Assembly: GCA_050692915.1 (NCBI GenBank)
Contig: JBOGVU010000016.1
Coordinates: 1-40,929 of the forward strand
DNA length: 40,929 bases
Direction of reading: 5' to 3'
Origin: CALAEC01 sp050692915
GTDB taxonomy: Bacteria > Actinomycetota > UBA4738 > CALAEC01
Shown here: piece after piece, positions 31,701 through 38,495 of the stretch
How the letters are laid out: each line of letters starts with the position of its first letter
Numbering within the stretch: the first letter of the stretch is position 1
Position numbers and translations under genes: made by a program
Notes under the pieces: model-generated
Told to the model about the DNA's origin: nothing
Database searches by the model: none
The model's input: only the letters and a program-made list of their open reading frames with translations

Positions 31701-32334
31701 GCACGGCCATCACCCGGCGGTGGACGTTCGGCTCCTCCGACAGCCCGAGCTTGTGGAAAAGGGAGTTGATGTGCTTCTCGATGGCCCGCTCGGTCAGGTA
31801 GAGCGATGCGGCGATGGCCGCGTTGTTCTTCCCCTCGGCCATCAGGGAGATAACCTCCCGCTCCCGTTCCGTGAGGCGAGCCAGCGGAGACGTGGACTCA
31901 CGCTCCCGGCGGGCCACCAGCCCCTCGACCACCCTGGGATCGAGGACCGAGCCGCCGGCGGCCACGTCCCGGAGGGCCCGGACGATGTCCTCGACGTCGG
32001 CGACCCGCTCCTTCAGCAGGTAGCCGAGTCCCTCGGCCCCGTCCTTCAGGAGCTCGTAGGCGTACTCCTCCTCCGCATACTGGGACAGCACCACCACGCC
32101 CGTGCCCGGGTGCTCCCGCCGGATCATGAGGGCCGCCTGGATGCCCTCGGTCGTCTTCGTCGGCGGCATCCGGATGTCGGTGAGGACGGCGTCGGGCTCG
32201 TGCCGCTCGACCGCCGCCAGCAGGGCATCCAGGTCGGCCACGGCCTCGACGATGTCGACCTCCTCGGCCTGTCCGAGGAGGGCGGCGGTGCCCTCGCGGA
32301 CGAGGTAGTCGTCCTCGGCGAAAACGACGCGCAC
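31660..32334 (-). CDS. NarL/FixJ-type DNA-binding response regulator
   Basis: A 224-aa response regulator: a receiver domain (1-125; acidic AEDD, phospho-acceptor Asp53 in VLTDIRMPP, Lys in YLLKERV) and a LuxR-type helix-turn-helix (about 150-215; LTEREREVISLMAEG, AAIAASLYLTERAIEKHINS). It lies upstream of and parallel to the four kinases, and divergent from a paralogous receiver-cyclase gene. The GTG start at 32334 has TACCAT (32346-32341) 6 nt upstream and no ribosome-binding site, so it is probably leaderless. The predicted partner of one or more array kinases; targets unknown. Confidence 0.93.
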   Translation of the reverse strand: MRVVFAEDDYLVREGTAALLGQAEEVDIVEAVADLDALLAAVERHEPDAVLTDIRMPPTKTTEGIQAALMIRREHPGTGVVVLSQYAEEEYAYELLKDGAEGLGYLLKERVADVEDIVRALRDVAAGGSVLDPRVVEGLVARRERESTSPLARLTEREREVISLMAEGKNNAAIAASLYLTERAIEKHINSLFHKLGLSEEPNVHRRVMAVLTFLRQGGGHPSA

Positions 32335-32360
32335 GCCCGGATGGTATATGGGGGATGGGC
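32335..32360. promoter_or_regulatory. Overlapping divergent promoters of the two response-regulator genes
   Basis: Only 26 bp separate the two start codons. ATGGTATATG (32341-32350) holds both -10 elements: TACCAT on the minus strand for the NarL gene, and TATATG, preceded by TGG as in extended -10 promoters, on the plus strand for the cyclase gene. Each -35 must lie in the other gene's coding region. Polymerase could hardly serve both at once, so the pair may be mutually exclusive. Confidence 0.45.
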
Positions 32361-33626
32361 ATGACCGACATCCGAGTGGTTCTCGGCGACGACAACGTGC
32401 TGGTGCGGGAGGGAGTCCGGGCCCTCCTCGACGCCACCGACGGGATCAAGGTCGTGGGCGTGGCCGAGGACGCACCCTCCCTGATCGCCGCGGAGGAGGA
32501 GCACCGCCCCGACGTCGTGGTCACCGACATCAAGATGCCCCCGCTGTTCCAGCTCGAGGGGATCGAGGCGGCTCACGAGATCCGAGGCCGGCATCCCGAT
32601 ACCGGCGTGGTCGTGCTGTCGGCCCACGACGACGAGGCCTACGCGTTGGCCCTGCTGGGTGGAGGGCACACAGGGCTCGCCTACCTGTTGAAGGACCGGC
32701 TCGGCGAGGGCGACGAGCTGGCCCGGGCCATCCGCGAGGTCCACGCGGGGGGCTCCCTGGTCGATCCCACGATCGCCGCCCGTCTCGCCGGACGGAAGGA
32801 GTCCCGGGCCGAGGACCGTGAGCTCCTCGACCTCATGGCCCGGGGGCAGGGCTACGCGGAGATGGCCGAGGAGCTCGGCACATCGCAGGAGGCGGTGGAC
32901 CGCCGGATCACCGAGACCTTCACCCGACTCGCGGCCGAGGCCGATCGGGGCGCGTCGGGCGCGGTGCGGATGCTGAAGGAGCTCCACGCGGCGGTGGTGG
33001 ACCGGGAGGCATCGACCCGAGCCCTGCGAGAGTTCGTCCCCTCGCAGGTGGCCGATCGCCTCGGCTCGACGCCGCTGGAACCGGAAGAGCTCGAGGCCAC
33101 CATCCTGTTCTCGGACATCCGGGGCTTCACCACGCTCTCGGAGCGTCTCCCGCCGAAGAAGCTGGGATCCCTCCTGGCCACGCACCTGGCGGCCATGGCC
33201 GAGGTCGTGCTGGCTTACGGCGGAACCGTCGACAAGTTCGCCGGCGACGCGGTCATGGCCGTGTTCGGAGCGCCGGACCCCGTGACCGACCACGCGGAGC
33301 GAGCCCTCCGGTGCGCCGTGGCCATGCAGGCCCGCCAGGCCGAGCTGAACGAGGGAGCCGAGCTCCCGCTGGAGATGGGGATCGGAGTGAACACCGGCGT
33401 GGTCATCGCCGGTACCGTGGGAGGGGGCGGCCGGCTCGAGTACACGGTCCTGGGGGACCCGGTCAACGTGGCCCAGCGCCTCCAGTCCGTGGCCGGGCCC
33501 GGTGAGGTGGTGGCCTCCGCCGGGACCGTGGCCGCAGCGCCCGGCGTGGCCGCGGAGCCCGTGGGCGCGCACGAGGTCAAGGGTCGTCGTGAGCCCGTGG
33601 AGGTCTACCGCTTGCGGCTTGCGTGA
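32361..33626 (+). CDS. Receiver - vestigial HTH - class III adenylate cyclase response regulator
   Basis: A 421-aa response regulator with an enzymatic output. Residues 1-125: receiver with phospho-acceptor Asp56 (VVVTDIKMPP) and Lys111 (YLLKDRL). Residues 150-195: a segment patterned like a LuxR helix-turn-helix (LLDLMARGQGYAEMAEELGT) but lacking its basic recognition helix. Residues 245-421: class III nucleotide cyclase with metal Asp252 (LFSDIRGFTT) and Asp296 (AGDAVMAVFG), adenine-selecting Lys292 and Thr362 (EYTVLGD), and transition-state Asn369 and Arg373. All catalytic positions are present, so cAMP synthesis is predicted. ATG 32361 has GGGGG 6 nt upstream; ATG 32355 would add two residues. 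Confidence 0.92.
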   Translation: MTDIRVVLGDDNVLVREGVRALLDATDGIKVVGVAEDAPSLIAAEEEHRPDVVVTDIKMPPLFQLEGIEAAHEIRGRHPDTGVVVLSAHDDEAYALALLGGGHTGLAYLLKDRLGEGDELARAIREVHAGGSLVDPTIAARLAGRKESRAEDRELLDLMARGQGYAEMAEELGTSQEAVDRRITETFTRLAAEADRGASGAVRMLKELHAAVVDREASTRALREFVPSQVADRLGSTPLEPEELEATILFSDIRGFTTLSERLPPKKLGSLLATHLAAMAEVVLAYGGTVDKFAGDAVMAVFGAPDPVTDHAERALRCAVAMQARQAELNEGAELPLEMGIGVNTGVVIAGTVGGGGRLEYTVLGDPVNVAQRLQSVAGPGEVVASAGTVAAAPGVAAEPVGAHEVKGRREPVEVYRLRLA

Positions 33627-33643
33627 CCCCGCTGCCCGGCGGG

Positions 33644-33649
33644 TAGATT
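33644..33649 (+). promoter_or_regulatory. -10 element of sodC
   Basis: TAGATT lies 32 nt upstream of the sodC ATG. With AAGGAGGG before the start, sodC is a conventional leadered gene, unlike many neighbours. Confidence 0.4.
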
Positions 33650-33681
33650 AGCGACGTCCATCCGAACGGAAGGAGGGCACC

Positions 33682-34242
33682 ATGCGCAGCAGACGCTCGC
33701 GAGCGCTCCTGGCCGTCGTCGGCGGGAGCATCATCCTCGGATCGCTCGGCGGGGGCGGCGCCCTGGCCGTCGGTCAGAGCGCCAAAGTCACCCTCCGCGA
33801 CGCCGGCGGGGCGGCGGTCGGCCACGTCAAGCTCACCCAGGTCGGCGACGTGGTGACCGTGCGGGCCGATGTCCAGGGCGTGCCCCCCGGATTCCACGGG
33901 TTCCACGTCCACGCCATCGGTATGTGCGTCCCGCCCTTCACCTCGGCGGGAGGGCATTTCAATCCCACCGCCATGTCACACGGTGACCACGCCGGGGACA
34001 TGCCGCCCCTCCTGATCATGGAGGACGGGACCGCATCGACCCGGTTCCAGACGGACCGGTTCACCGTCCGGCAACTCTACGACACCGACGGGAGCGCCAT
34101 CATCATCCACGCGGACCCGGACAACCTGGCCAACATCCCGGCCCGGTATCACTCGCACACGGAGGACGTGTTCGGCCCCGACTCCGCCACCCTGGCCACC
34201 GGTGACGCCGGCGGCCGGTTCGCCTGCGGCGTGGTCGAGTAG
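33682..34242 (+). CDS. sodC: Secreted Cu/Zn superoxide dismutase
   Basis: Converts superoxide to peroxide outside the cytoplasm. The 186-aa precursor has an N-terminal signal sequence (about 1-31). Metal ligands are all present: His75 and His77 (GFHGFHVHAIG), His92 (GGHFNP), His100, His103 and Asp106 (HGDHAGDMP), and His143 (IIIHADPDN). The disulphide cysteines are C82 and C182. The C-terminal GDAGGRFACGVV is canonical. There is no lipobox, so the product is secreted or membrane-anchored by an uncleaved signal. The ATG at 33682 has AAGGAGGG at 4-nt spacing. Confidence 0.95.
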   Translation: MRSRRSRALLAVVGGSIILGSLGGGGALAVGQSAKVTLRDAGGAAVGHVKLTQVGDVVTVRADVQGVPPGFHGFHVHAIGMCVPPFTSAGGHFNPTAMSHGDHAGDMPPLLIMEDGTASTRFQTDRFTVRQLYDTDGSAIIIHADPDNLANIPARYHSHTEDVFGPDSATLATGDAGGRFACGVVE

Positions 34243-34288
34243 CCCACACGGACGAAGCATCGCCGAGCAGGGGGGGCCCGCGGGGCGG

Positions 34289-34294
34289 TACCGT
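34289..34294 (+). promoter_or_regulatory. -10 element of a leaderless methyltransferase gene
   Basis: TACCGT lies 9 nt before GTG 34304 with no ribosome-binding site between, which supports that start. Confidence 0.4.
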
Positions 34295-34303
34295 GGGTCC
34301 CCC

Positions 34304-34936
34304 GTGGCCTTCGACGAGGACTACTTCAGCGTCCTGTACGGCGAGGTCCCGAGGCAGACGCGATTCGACCGCGCCCGGGACGATCGGGTGGCCCGGCTCG
34401 TGCGCCGCCACGCACCGGCGCGCGGCCCTGCGAGCGCGCTCCTCGACATCGGATGCGGGTACGGGTACCTCCTCCGGCGGTTCCGGGGGCGGTATCGGCT
34501 CGTCGGGATCGACGTCTCCGCCCACGCCGCGCGAGAGACGACCGGGCGGATCCCCGGCGCCCTGGTGGTGGAGGCCGACGTCCAGCGCCCGCTCCCCTTC
34601 GACCACCCCTTCGACGTGGTGCTGGCCATCAACGTGGTCGAGCATCTCGACGATCCGGCCACCGCCGCGGAGGTCATATGGGAGGCGCTGGTTCCCGGCG
34701 GGATCTGCCTGATCCACCTGCCCACGATCAACGGGCCCGTCAGCAGGACCATCTATCGATTCGCCTACGAGCGGGATCCCACCCACATCTACCGCCCCTC
34801 CGGCCGCCAGGCCCGCCGGTTGTTCGAGCGAGCGGGGTTCCGGACCCTGGAGGCCTCGTACGCGCCGCACATCCGGTGGCTCGGATCCGGGCTCGGCTGG
34901 CACCCGGCGCTCCTGGCCGCGTTCCGACGAGCATGA
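34304..34936 (+). CDS. Class I SAM-dependent methyltransferase
   Basis: A 210-aa Rossmann methyltransferase: motif I LLDIGCGYGYLLRRF near residue 49, acidic motif II VGIDVSAHA, PFDVVLAINVVEHLDD, and ALVPGGICLIHLPT. The latter segments resemble Methyltransf_11/23 enzymes found near glycan and lipid genes. The N-terminus VAFDEDYFSVLYGE is also seen in that group. The frame opens earlier, inside sodC, but GTG 34304 fits the gene boundary and the TACCGT element. Substrate unknown. It stands between sodC and a glutaredoxin-like gene. Confidence 0.82.
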   Translation: MAFDEDYFSVLYGEVPRQTRFDRARDDRVARLVRRHAPARGPASALLDIGCGYGYLLRRFRGRYRLVGIDVSAHAARETTGRIPGALVVEADVQRPLPFDHPFDVVLAINVVEHLDDPATAAEVIWEALVPGGICLIHLPTINGPVSRTIYRFAYERDPTHIYRPSGRQARRLFERAGFRTLEASYAPHIRWLGSGLGWHPALLAAFRRA

Positions 34937-34943
34937 CGGCGGG

Positions 34944-34949
34944 TAGTAT
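34944..34949 (+). promoter_or_regulatory. -10 element of the glutaredoxin-like gene
   Basis: TAGTAT lies 9 nt before the ATG at 34959. GAGGGG is also present but only 2-3 nt from the start, too close for normal pairing, so a leaderless start is likely. Confidence 0.4.
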
Positions 34950-34958
34950 CGAGGGGAC

Positions 34959-35207
34959 ATGGCGACCATCAGGGTCTACGGGGCCGACTGGTGCGGGGAC
35001 TGCATCCGGGCCAAGCGGGTGCTGGAGCGCACCGGCGCGGCCTACGAGTGGATCGACGTCGAGGTCCAGGCCGGTGCGGCCTCCGAGGCCATGGAGCACG
35101 CCCGCGGCCGGAAGAACATCCCGGTCGTGGTGTTCCCGGACGGCCACGTCTTGGTCGAGCCCTCCGATCCCGAGCTCGAGCGCGCCCTGATCGAGCGCCC
35201 GACCTAG
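34959..35207 (+). CDS. Glutaredoxin/mycoredoxin-like protein
   Basis: An 82-aa thioredoxin-fold protein with the dithiol active site W-C-G-D-C (Cys12, Cys15), the cis-Pro segment NIPVVVFPDG and a final helix DPELERAL. In actinobacteria proteins of this kind reduce mixed disulphides with mycothiol; the CGDC site differs from the CGYC of mycoredoxin-1, so substrate class is uncertain. Proximity to sodC suits an oxidative-stress role. Its TAG stop overlaps the stop of the convergent LVIVD gene in CTAG. Confidence 0.88.
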   Translation: MATIRVYGADWCGDCIRAKRVLERTGAAYEWIDVEVQAGAASEAMEHARGRKNIPVVVFPDGHVLVEPSDPELERALIERPT

Positions 35208-36667
35208 GCCGTCCGCTCCAGGATCCAGAGTCCCGTATTCATGTCGCTGGCGTAGATGAGGCCGGTGGCCTCGTCAACAACCACGCCCCAGACCTGCGGC
35301 GTCTGCGACAGCACCCCGCGCTGCGAGGGCTTCACCGGATTCTTCCCGGCCGGCGGGACGAAGAACGCCACCTCCTGGGGGTCGGTGGGATCGCTGGCGT
35401 CCACGACCCGGACCCCGTCCGAGTACCACGAGATGTACACGTCCGTCCCCACCAGGTAGGGGTTGTGGATCGTGTAGTCCCCGGACGCCGGGGTGCCGGT
35501 CGACATCGAGTTCGGGGTGCGGTATTCCCCGATCTGCACGGGCGCGGAGCGGTCGGAGTAGTCGTAGACCCGCAGGTAGCCCCAACCGGTCTCGATGTCC
35601 GGGCCCGAGTGCGGGCAGAAGTCCTCGTCGGCCGTGAACAGGAGCTCCCGGTCATCGTCGAACATCGACGAGTGCCCGTCACCGTCCTCGTCGGCCTCGT
35701 AGTCGGTGTCGCCCAGGAGCGTCGGGTTGGCGGGATCGGTGACGTCCAACGCCACGAACCCGCTGTCCCAGTACGCCAGGAACACCTCCGTCCCATCGCC
35801 CGATGGCTCCGCACCGTGACCGAAGACCGGGTCGGGGTCGCACCCCTGGCCCGGACCGAGCGGTCCCCCGGCGTCATGGATCACGCCCCAGTCCGAGACC
35901 TCGAAGGGATCGGTCGGGTCCGTGATGTCGATCAGCCGGAAGTCACCACGGCTCCCCTCGTCCCGGAACCCGCTGGAGGTGTTGGGATCCTCGTACTCGC
36001 TGGCCGGGACCGTGGCGTAGGCGAACGTGCGGCTCAGGTCTGCTCGATGCTCCACCTCGAACTCGTGCACGCCCCGCGTGCAGCACCCCGTGTCGACGAA
36101 CCCCAGCTCGACCGGGTTCGTCGGATCGGTGACATCCCACAGCATCAGGCCGCGCGGGAAGGAGGTGTCGTAGCGGGACCCGCCGCACACCTGGATGCCG
36201 CCCGCGGCGATGTCACGACCGGCCATCGGTCCGGACTGCGCCGTGTACACCACCACGTCCTCGACGGAGGTGCCCTCCGGCTGATCCAGGGTGGAGACCA
36301 TCGCTGGGTTCGAGGGATCTGTCGAATCGATCACCGCGATGCCGTTGTTCGGGTCGTCGGGGCAGAACCGCTGCTTCGATCCCTGGGCCCAGTCCGTGAA
36401 TCCCCACCGCCCGACATAGGCGAACCCGTCGTGGAACCAGACGTCGGCGTTGAACCCACGCCCACCGAGGTCGTGCTGTCCGACCACGGCGATGCCGGAG
36501 GCTTCCCCGCCCTTCTGGCCACCCTTGTACTGGGTGTTGGCCTGCTCCAGACGATGGAGCTCGTCCTTCAGCAGCTCGTCGGAGTTCTTCGGCGCGGAGA
36601 GCGCGCCGGTGGCGACCACGAGGGTCATGACCGTCGCCAGGATCGTCCCGAGTGTGAACCTGCGCAT
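35204..36667 (-). CDS. Secreted LVIVD-repeat beta-propeller protein
   Basis: A 487-aa extracellular protein. A signal peptide (about 1-27, ending ATGALSA) precedes at least six propeller-like repeats marked by ID/DVTDP-type turns: AVIDSTDPSNP, LWDVTDPTNPVELG, LIDITDPTDPFEVS, ALDVTDPANPTLLG, VVDASDPTDPQEV. These are LVIVD repeats, found in surface proteins of unknown function. Acidic DEDGDGHSSMFDDD near residue 320 resembles a calcium-binding loop. Cysteine pairs (GCCTRG and others) suggest disulphides. The ATG at 36667 follows GGGAGGTGA; the frame also extends 10 codons upstream to a weaker start. Confidence 0.85.
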   Translation of the reverse strand: MRRFTLGTILATVMTLVVATGALSAPKNSDELLKDELHRLEQANTQYKGGQKGGEASGIAVVGQHDLGGRGFNADVWFHDGFAYVGRWGFTDWAQGSKQRFCPDDPNNGIAVIDSTDPSNPAMVSTLDQPEGTSVEDVVVYTAQSGPMAGRDIAAGGIQVCGGSRYDTSFPRGLMLWDVTDPTNPVELGFVDTGCCTRGVHEFEVEHRADLSRTFAYATVPASEYEDPNTSSGFRDEGSRGDFRLIDITDPTDPFEVSDWGVIHDAGGPLGPGQGCDPDPVFGHGAEPSGDGTEVFLAYWDSGFVALDVTDPANPTLLGDTDYEADEDGDGHSSMFDDDRELLFTADEDFCPHSGPDIETGWGYLRVYDYSDRSAPVQIGEYRTPNSMSTGTPASGDYTIHNPYLVGTDVYISWYSDGVRVVDASDPTDPQEVAFFVPPAGKNPVKPSQRGVLSQTPQVWGVVVDEATGLIYASDMNTGLWILERTA

Positions 36668-36721
36668 CGCGTCACCTCCCGGTTGTGGAAACACCATTAG
36701 GTCATACGTGCCAGGACGGGT

Positions 36722-36943
36722 TCAAGTCGGTGCCAGCCGCCAGAAGTCGCCGGTCAGGCCGAGCGAGTCGAATAGGGCCTGGGCCTCCTCCGGGGTGCGG
36801 CGCCGCCAGTCGGGTTCCATCCGGTTCGAGTACCACGCCGTGGCCAGGCCCCAGAGCTGCTCGAGGGTCAGGAGCGCCCCCTGCGGTCCGTGGCCGGCCC
36901 GGACCCACTCCTCGACGTGCTCCTCCGACCGGAAGAGCAGCAT
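36722..36943 (-). CDS. MerB-like (alkylmercury lyase family), C-terminal fragment
   Basis: A 73-aa frame beginning MLLFRSEEHVEEWVRAGHGP and containing LTLEQLWGLATAWY and a final GDFWRL. In MerB-like proteins an MxFFxSEExxxxW segment directly follows the catalytic-cysteine region, so this is the missing C-terminal part of the gene ending at 36948. It is in another frame, and its ATG comes 4 nt after that gene's TGA. Either the two are made separately by coupled reinitiation, or the gene is frameshifted. On its own it has no recognised activity. Confidence 0.6.
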   Translation of the reverse strand: MLLFRSEEHVEEWVRAGHGPQGALLTLEQLWGLATAWYSNRMEPDWRRRTPEEAQALFDSLGLTGDFWRLAPT

Positions 36944-36947
36944 CGCT

Positions 36948-37388
36948 TCAGGTGTACCCGATGTCCTCCCACCACCGCGTTGCCGGTACCGAGAAGTGTC
37001 CAACGGCCTCCGCCGGCCGAAGCGCTCCGCCCTCGACGCGGAGCTCCAGCGGATCCCCGCAGTCGGGGCATGAGCTCGTCACGCTGCCGTCGAAGCCGAG
37101 CATCGCCAGGATCCCCGGCGCGTCCCACGCGCACACGCCCCACCACCACCGGTCTCCGGCCTCGACCCGGAACGAGGTCGGCTTGGCGGAAAAGGGATTG
37201 GCCATCCAGATGTCGGTGGTACCGGGGTCGAGGACGATGACCCGACCCTCGGCCAGGCGCAGGTACGAGCGGCCGACGTCGTCCGGCTCCACCCGGAGCG
37301 CCGCGGCCGTCTGCTCGACGGTGGGCGGCCTGCCGTCCTCGGCGAACCGACGGTAGATGTGGAGGCGGACCTCCGTGTCTTGGGTCAA
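36948..37388 (-). CDS. MerB-like (alkylmercury lyase family), N-terminal part, prematurely ended
   Basis: A 146-aa protein with an N-terminal winged-helix-like region (1-60) and the MerB core: GVCAWDAPGILAML has Cys86 and Asp89, matching the first catalytic Cys and the Asp of organomercurial lyase, and SSCPDCGDPLEL follows. The product stops at RWWEDIGYT just where homologues should carry the second catalytic Cys, and the rest continues in another frame at 36943. The start is TTG 37388, overlapping the upstream gene (TTGA). It is in one operon with a regulator having an ABM-type domain. Many MerB-like proteins are not mercury enzymes, so substrate is open. Confidence 0.7.
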   Translation of the reverse strand: MTQDTEVRLHIYRRFAEDGRPPTVEQTAAALRVEPDDVGRSYLRLAEGRVIVLDPGTTDIWMANPFSAKPTSFRVEAGDRWWWGVCAWDAPGILAMLGFDGSVTSSCPDCGDPLELRVEGGALRPAEAVGHFSVPATRWWEDIGYT

Positions 37389-38017
37389 CTGCCGCGCCCG
37401 GCCTCAAGGACGTAGCCGTACCCGCGGCGGTTCCGGATCAGGGGGTGTCGGCGACGGTCGTCCCCGAGGTGGCGCCGGAGCCGGTACACGAGCCGGCGAA
37501 CGTCGTCCCCGTTCATGTCGGGCCGGTCGGGCCACACCCGGCTGGCCAGCTCGGCCGAGGTGGTCGGCAGGCCGGGCCGGAGCGCCAGCTCGCGCAGCAC
37601 GGTGAACTCCTGGGGCGGCAGGGAGACCTCGCGGCCCGAGAACGTGACCAGCCGACGGACGAGGTCCACGGACAGGGCTCCGACCTCGATGACCTCGGGC
37701 GGCTCGCGGGGCGGCCACCGCTCCCCGTCCTCGGCCCAGTAGTGGTGAACGTCCGCGGACCGAAGCAGGTGGCGCTCGCCCGGAAGGATCTTGGCCTCGT
37801 ACCACCGCTCCCCGGCGAAGGTCCGGATCGCATCGAGGTCGCGCCACGTCGTGGTGACCAGGAACTCGTCCGGCGACGCCTCCGTCGGCAGGCCCACGTG
37901 CACGCCCAGGAACCCGGGATGCGACCGGAAATGCGGTATCCCCTGCTCCTCCAGGACGCGCAGGAACTCGCGGTGCTTCCCCGCCCTGACCCGCCCGCGG
38001 AACACCCTGATCAGCAC
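37385..38017 (-). CDS. ABM-domain / OmpR-type winged-helix fusion regulator
   Basis: A 210-aa fusion. Residues 1-95 form an antibiotic-biosynthesis-monooxygenase-like dimeric alpha/beta barrel (MLIRVFRGRVRAGKHREFL, FLVTTTWRDLDAIRTFAGE, DVHHYW). Residues 108-206 form a PhoB/OmpR-type winged helix (VDLVRRLVTFSGREVSL, PPQEFTVLRELALRPG, VRRLVYRLRRHLGDD, RNRRGYGYVL). There is no receiver domain. ABM domains bind haem, quinones or aromatics, so this looks like a ligand-sensing one-component regulator. The GTG start at 38017 has TATACT (5 of 6 consensus) 8 nt upstream and no ribosome-binding site. It is translationally coupled to the MerB-like gene, its likely target. Confidence 0.85.
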   Translation of the reverse strand: MLIRVFRGRVRAGKHREFLRVLEEQGIPHFRSHPGFLGVHVGLPTEASPDEFLVTTTWRDLDAIRTFAGERWYEAKILPGERHLLRSADVHHYWAEDGERWPPREPPEVIEVGALSVDLVRRLVTFSGREVSLPPQEFTVLRELALRPGLPTTSAELASRVWPDRPDMNGDDVRRLVYRLRRHLGDDRRRHPLIRNRRGYGYVLEAGRGS

Positions 38018-38025
38018 GCCAGCCG

Positions 38026-38031
38026 AGTATA
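38026..38031 (-). promoter_or_regulatory. -10 element of the leaderless ABM-winged-helix operon
   Basis: TATACT on the minus strand, 8 nt before GTG 38017. No -35-like sequence is visible 17 bp upstream, so an activator, possibly the encoded regulator, may be needed. Confidence 0.5.
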
Positions 38032-38035
38032 GGTC

Positions 38036-38422
38036 TCAGGTCCCGGACCCGGCCTCGCTGATCTCGATGAGGTGGCCGTCGGGGTCTCGGAAGAACGCCC
38101 GGATCTCCCAGCCGTGATCGACCGGCGGGGTGAGGAACCCGGCACCGCGGGACCGCAGGACCTCGTAGGCGGCCCGGCAGTCCGAGACTCGGATGGTCAT
38201 CGCGTGACCGACCGTTGTCGGGTCGGACGGCGACGCGAAGGTCACGTCCGGCTTGTCCTCGGTGGGACCGCCGCCGGTGACCAGGAGCAGCCACGTGTCG
38301 AGGAACCGCAGGACGACCGACGTCCCCCCGTACTCTCGATGGACCGTCGCGCCGAGGACGTCGCGGTAGAACGAGCGAGAGCGCTCGATGTCGCTCACCA
38401 CGAGGATATGGGTGAGCTCCAT
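38036..38422 (-). CDS. VOC/glyoxalase-bleomycin-resistance family protein
   Basis: A 128-aa protein with two beta-alpha-beta-beta-beta modules of the vicinal-oxygen-chelate fold: MELTHILVVSDIERSRSFYR at the start, LRFLDTWLLLVTGG, GHAMTIRVSDCRAAYEVL, and the C-terminal FFRDPDGHLIEISE with the typical metal-ligand Glu. VOC proteins include glyoxalases, dioxygenases and resistance proteins; the substrate cannot be assigned. I chose ATG 38422; an in-frame GTG at 38446 would add eight residues. It is upstream of the ABM regulator in the same direction, which nevertheless has its own -10. Confidence 0.82.
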   Translation of the reverse strand: MELTHILVVSDIERSRSFYRDVLGATVHREYGGTSVVLRFLDTWLLLVTGGGPTEDKPDVTFASPSDPTTVGHAMTIRVSDCRAAYEVLRSRGAGFLTPPVDHGWEIRAFFRDPDGHLIEISEAGSGT

Positions 38423-38483
38423 GCTCTCTTCGGGGAACCTGCTCACAAGGGCATTCTCTCCCGGCGGTCGGCCCAGCACGACA

Positions 38484-38489
38484 TACCAT
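38484..38489 (+). promoter_or_regulatory. -10 element of the leaderless winged-helix gene
   Basis: TACCAT lies 6 nt before ATG 38496, with no ribosome-binding site, within the 73-bp gap between divergent genes. Confidence 0.5.
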
Positions 38490-38495
38490 GCCGAG

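Noticed and set aside
33627..33645. CCCGC/GCGGG inverted repeat after the cyclase gene as a terminator
   Set aside because: Short arms and no T-run; it also overlaps the likely sodC -10 region.
36940..36952. UGA read as selenocysteine at the catalytic position of the MerB-like protein
   Set aside because: The homologous continuation is in the +1 frame, so reading through TGA gives an unrelated sequence (SDAALPV). No SECIS-like structure could be judged by eye. A frameshift explains the data better.
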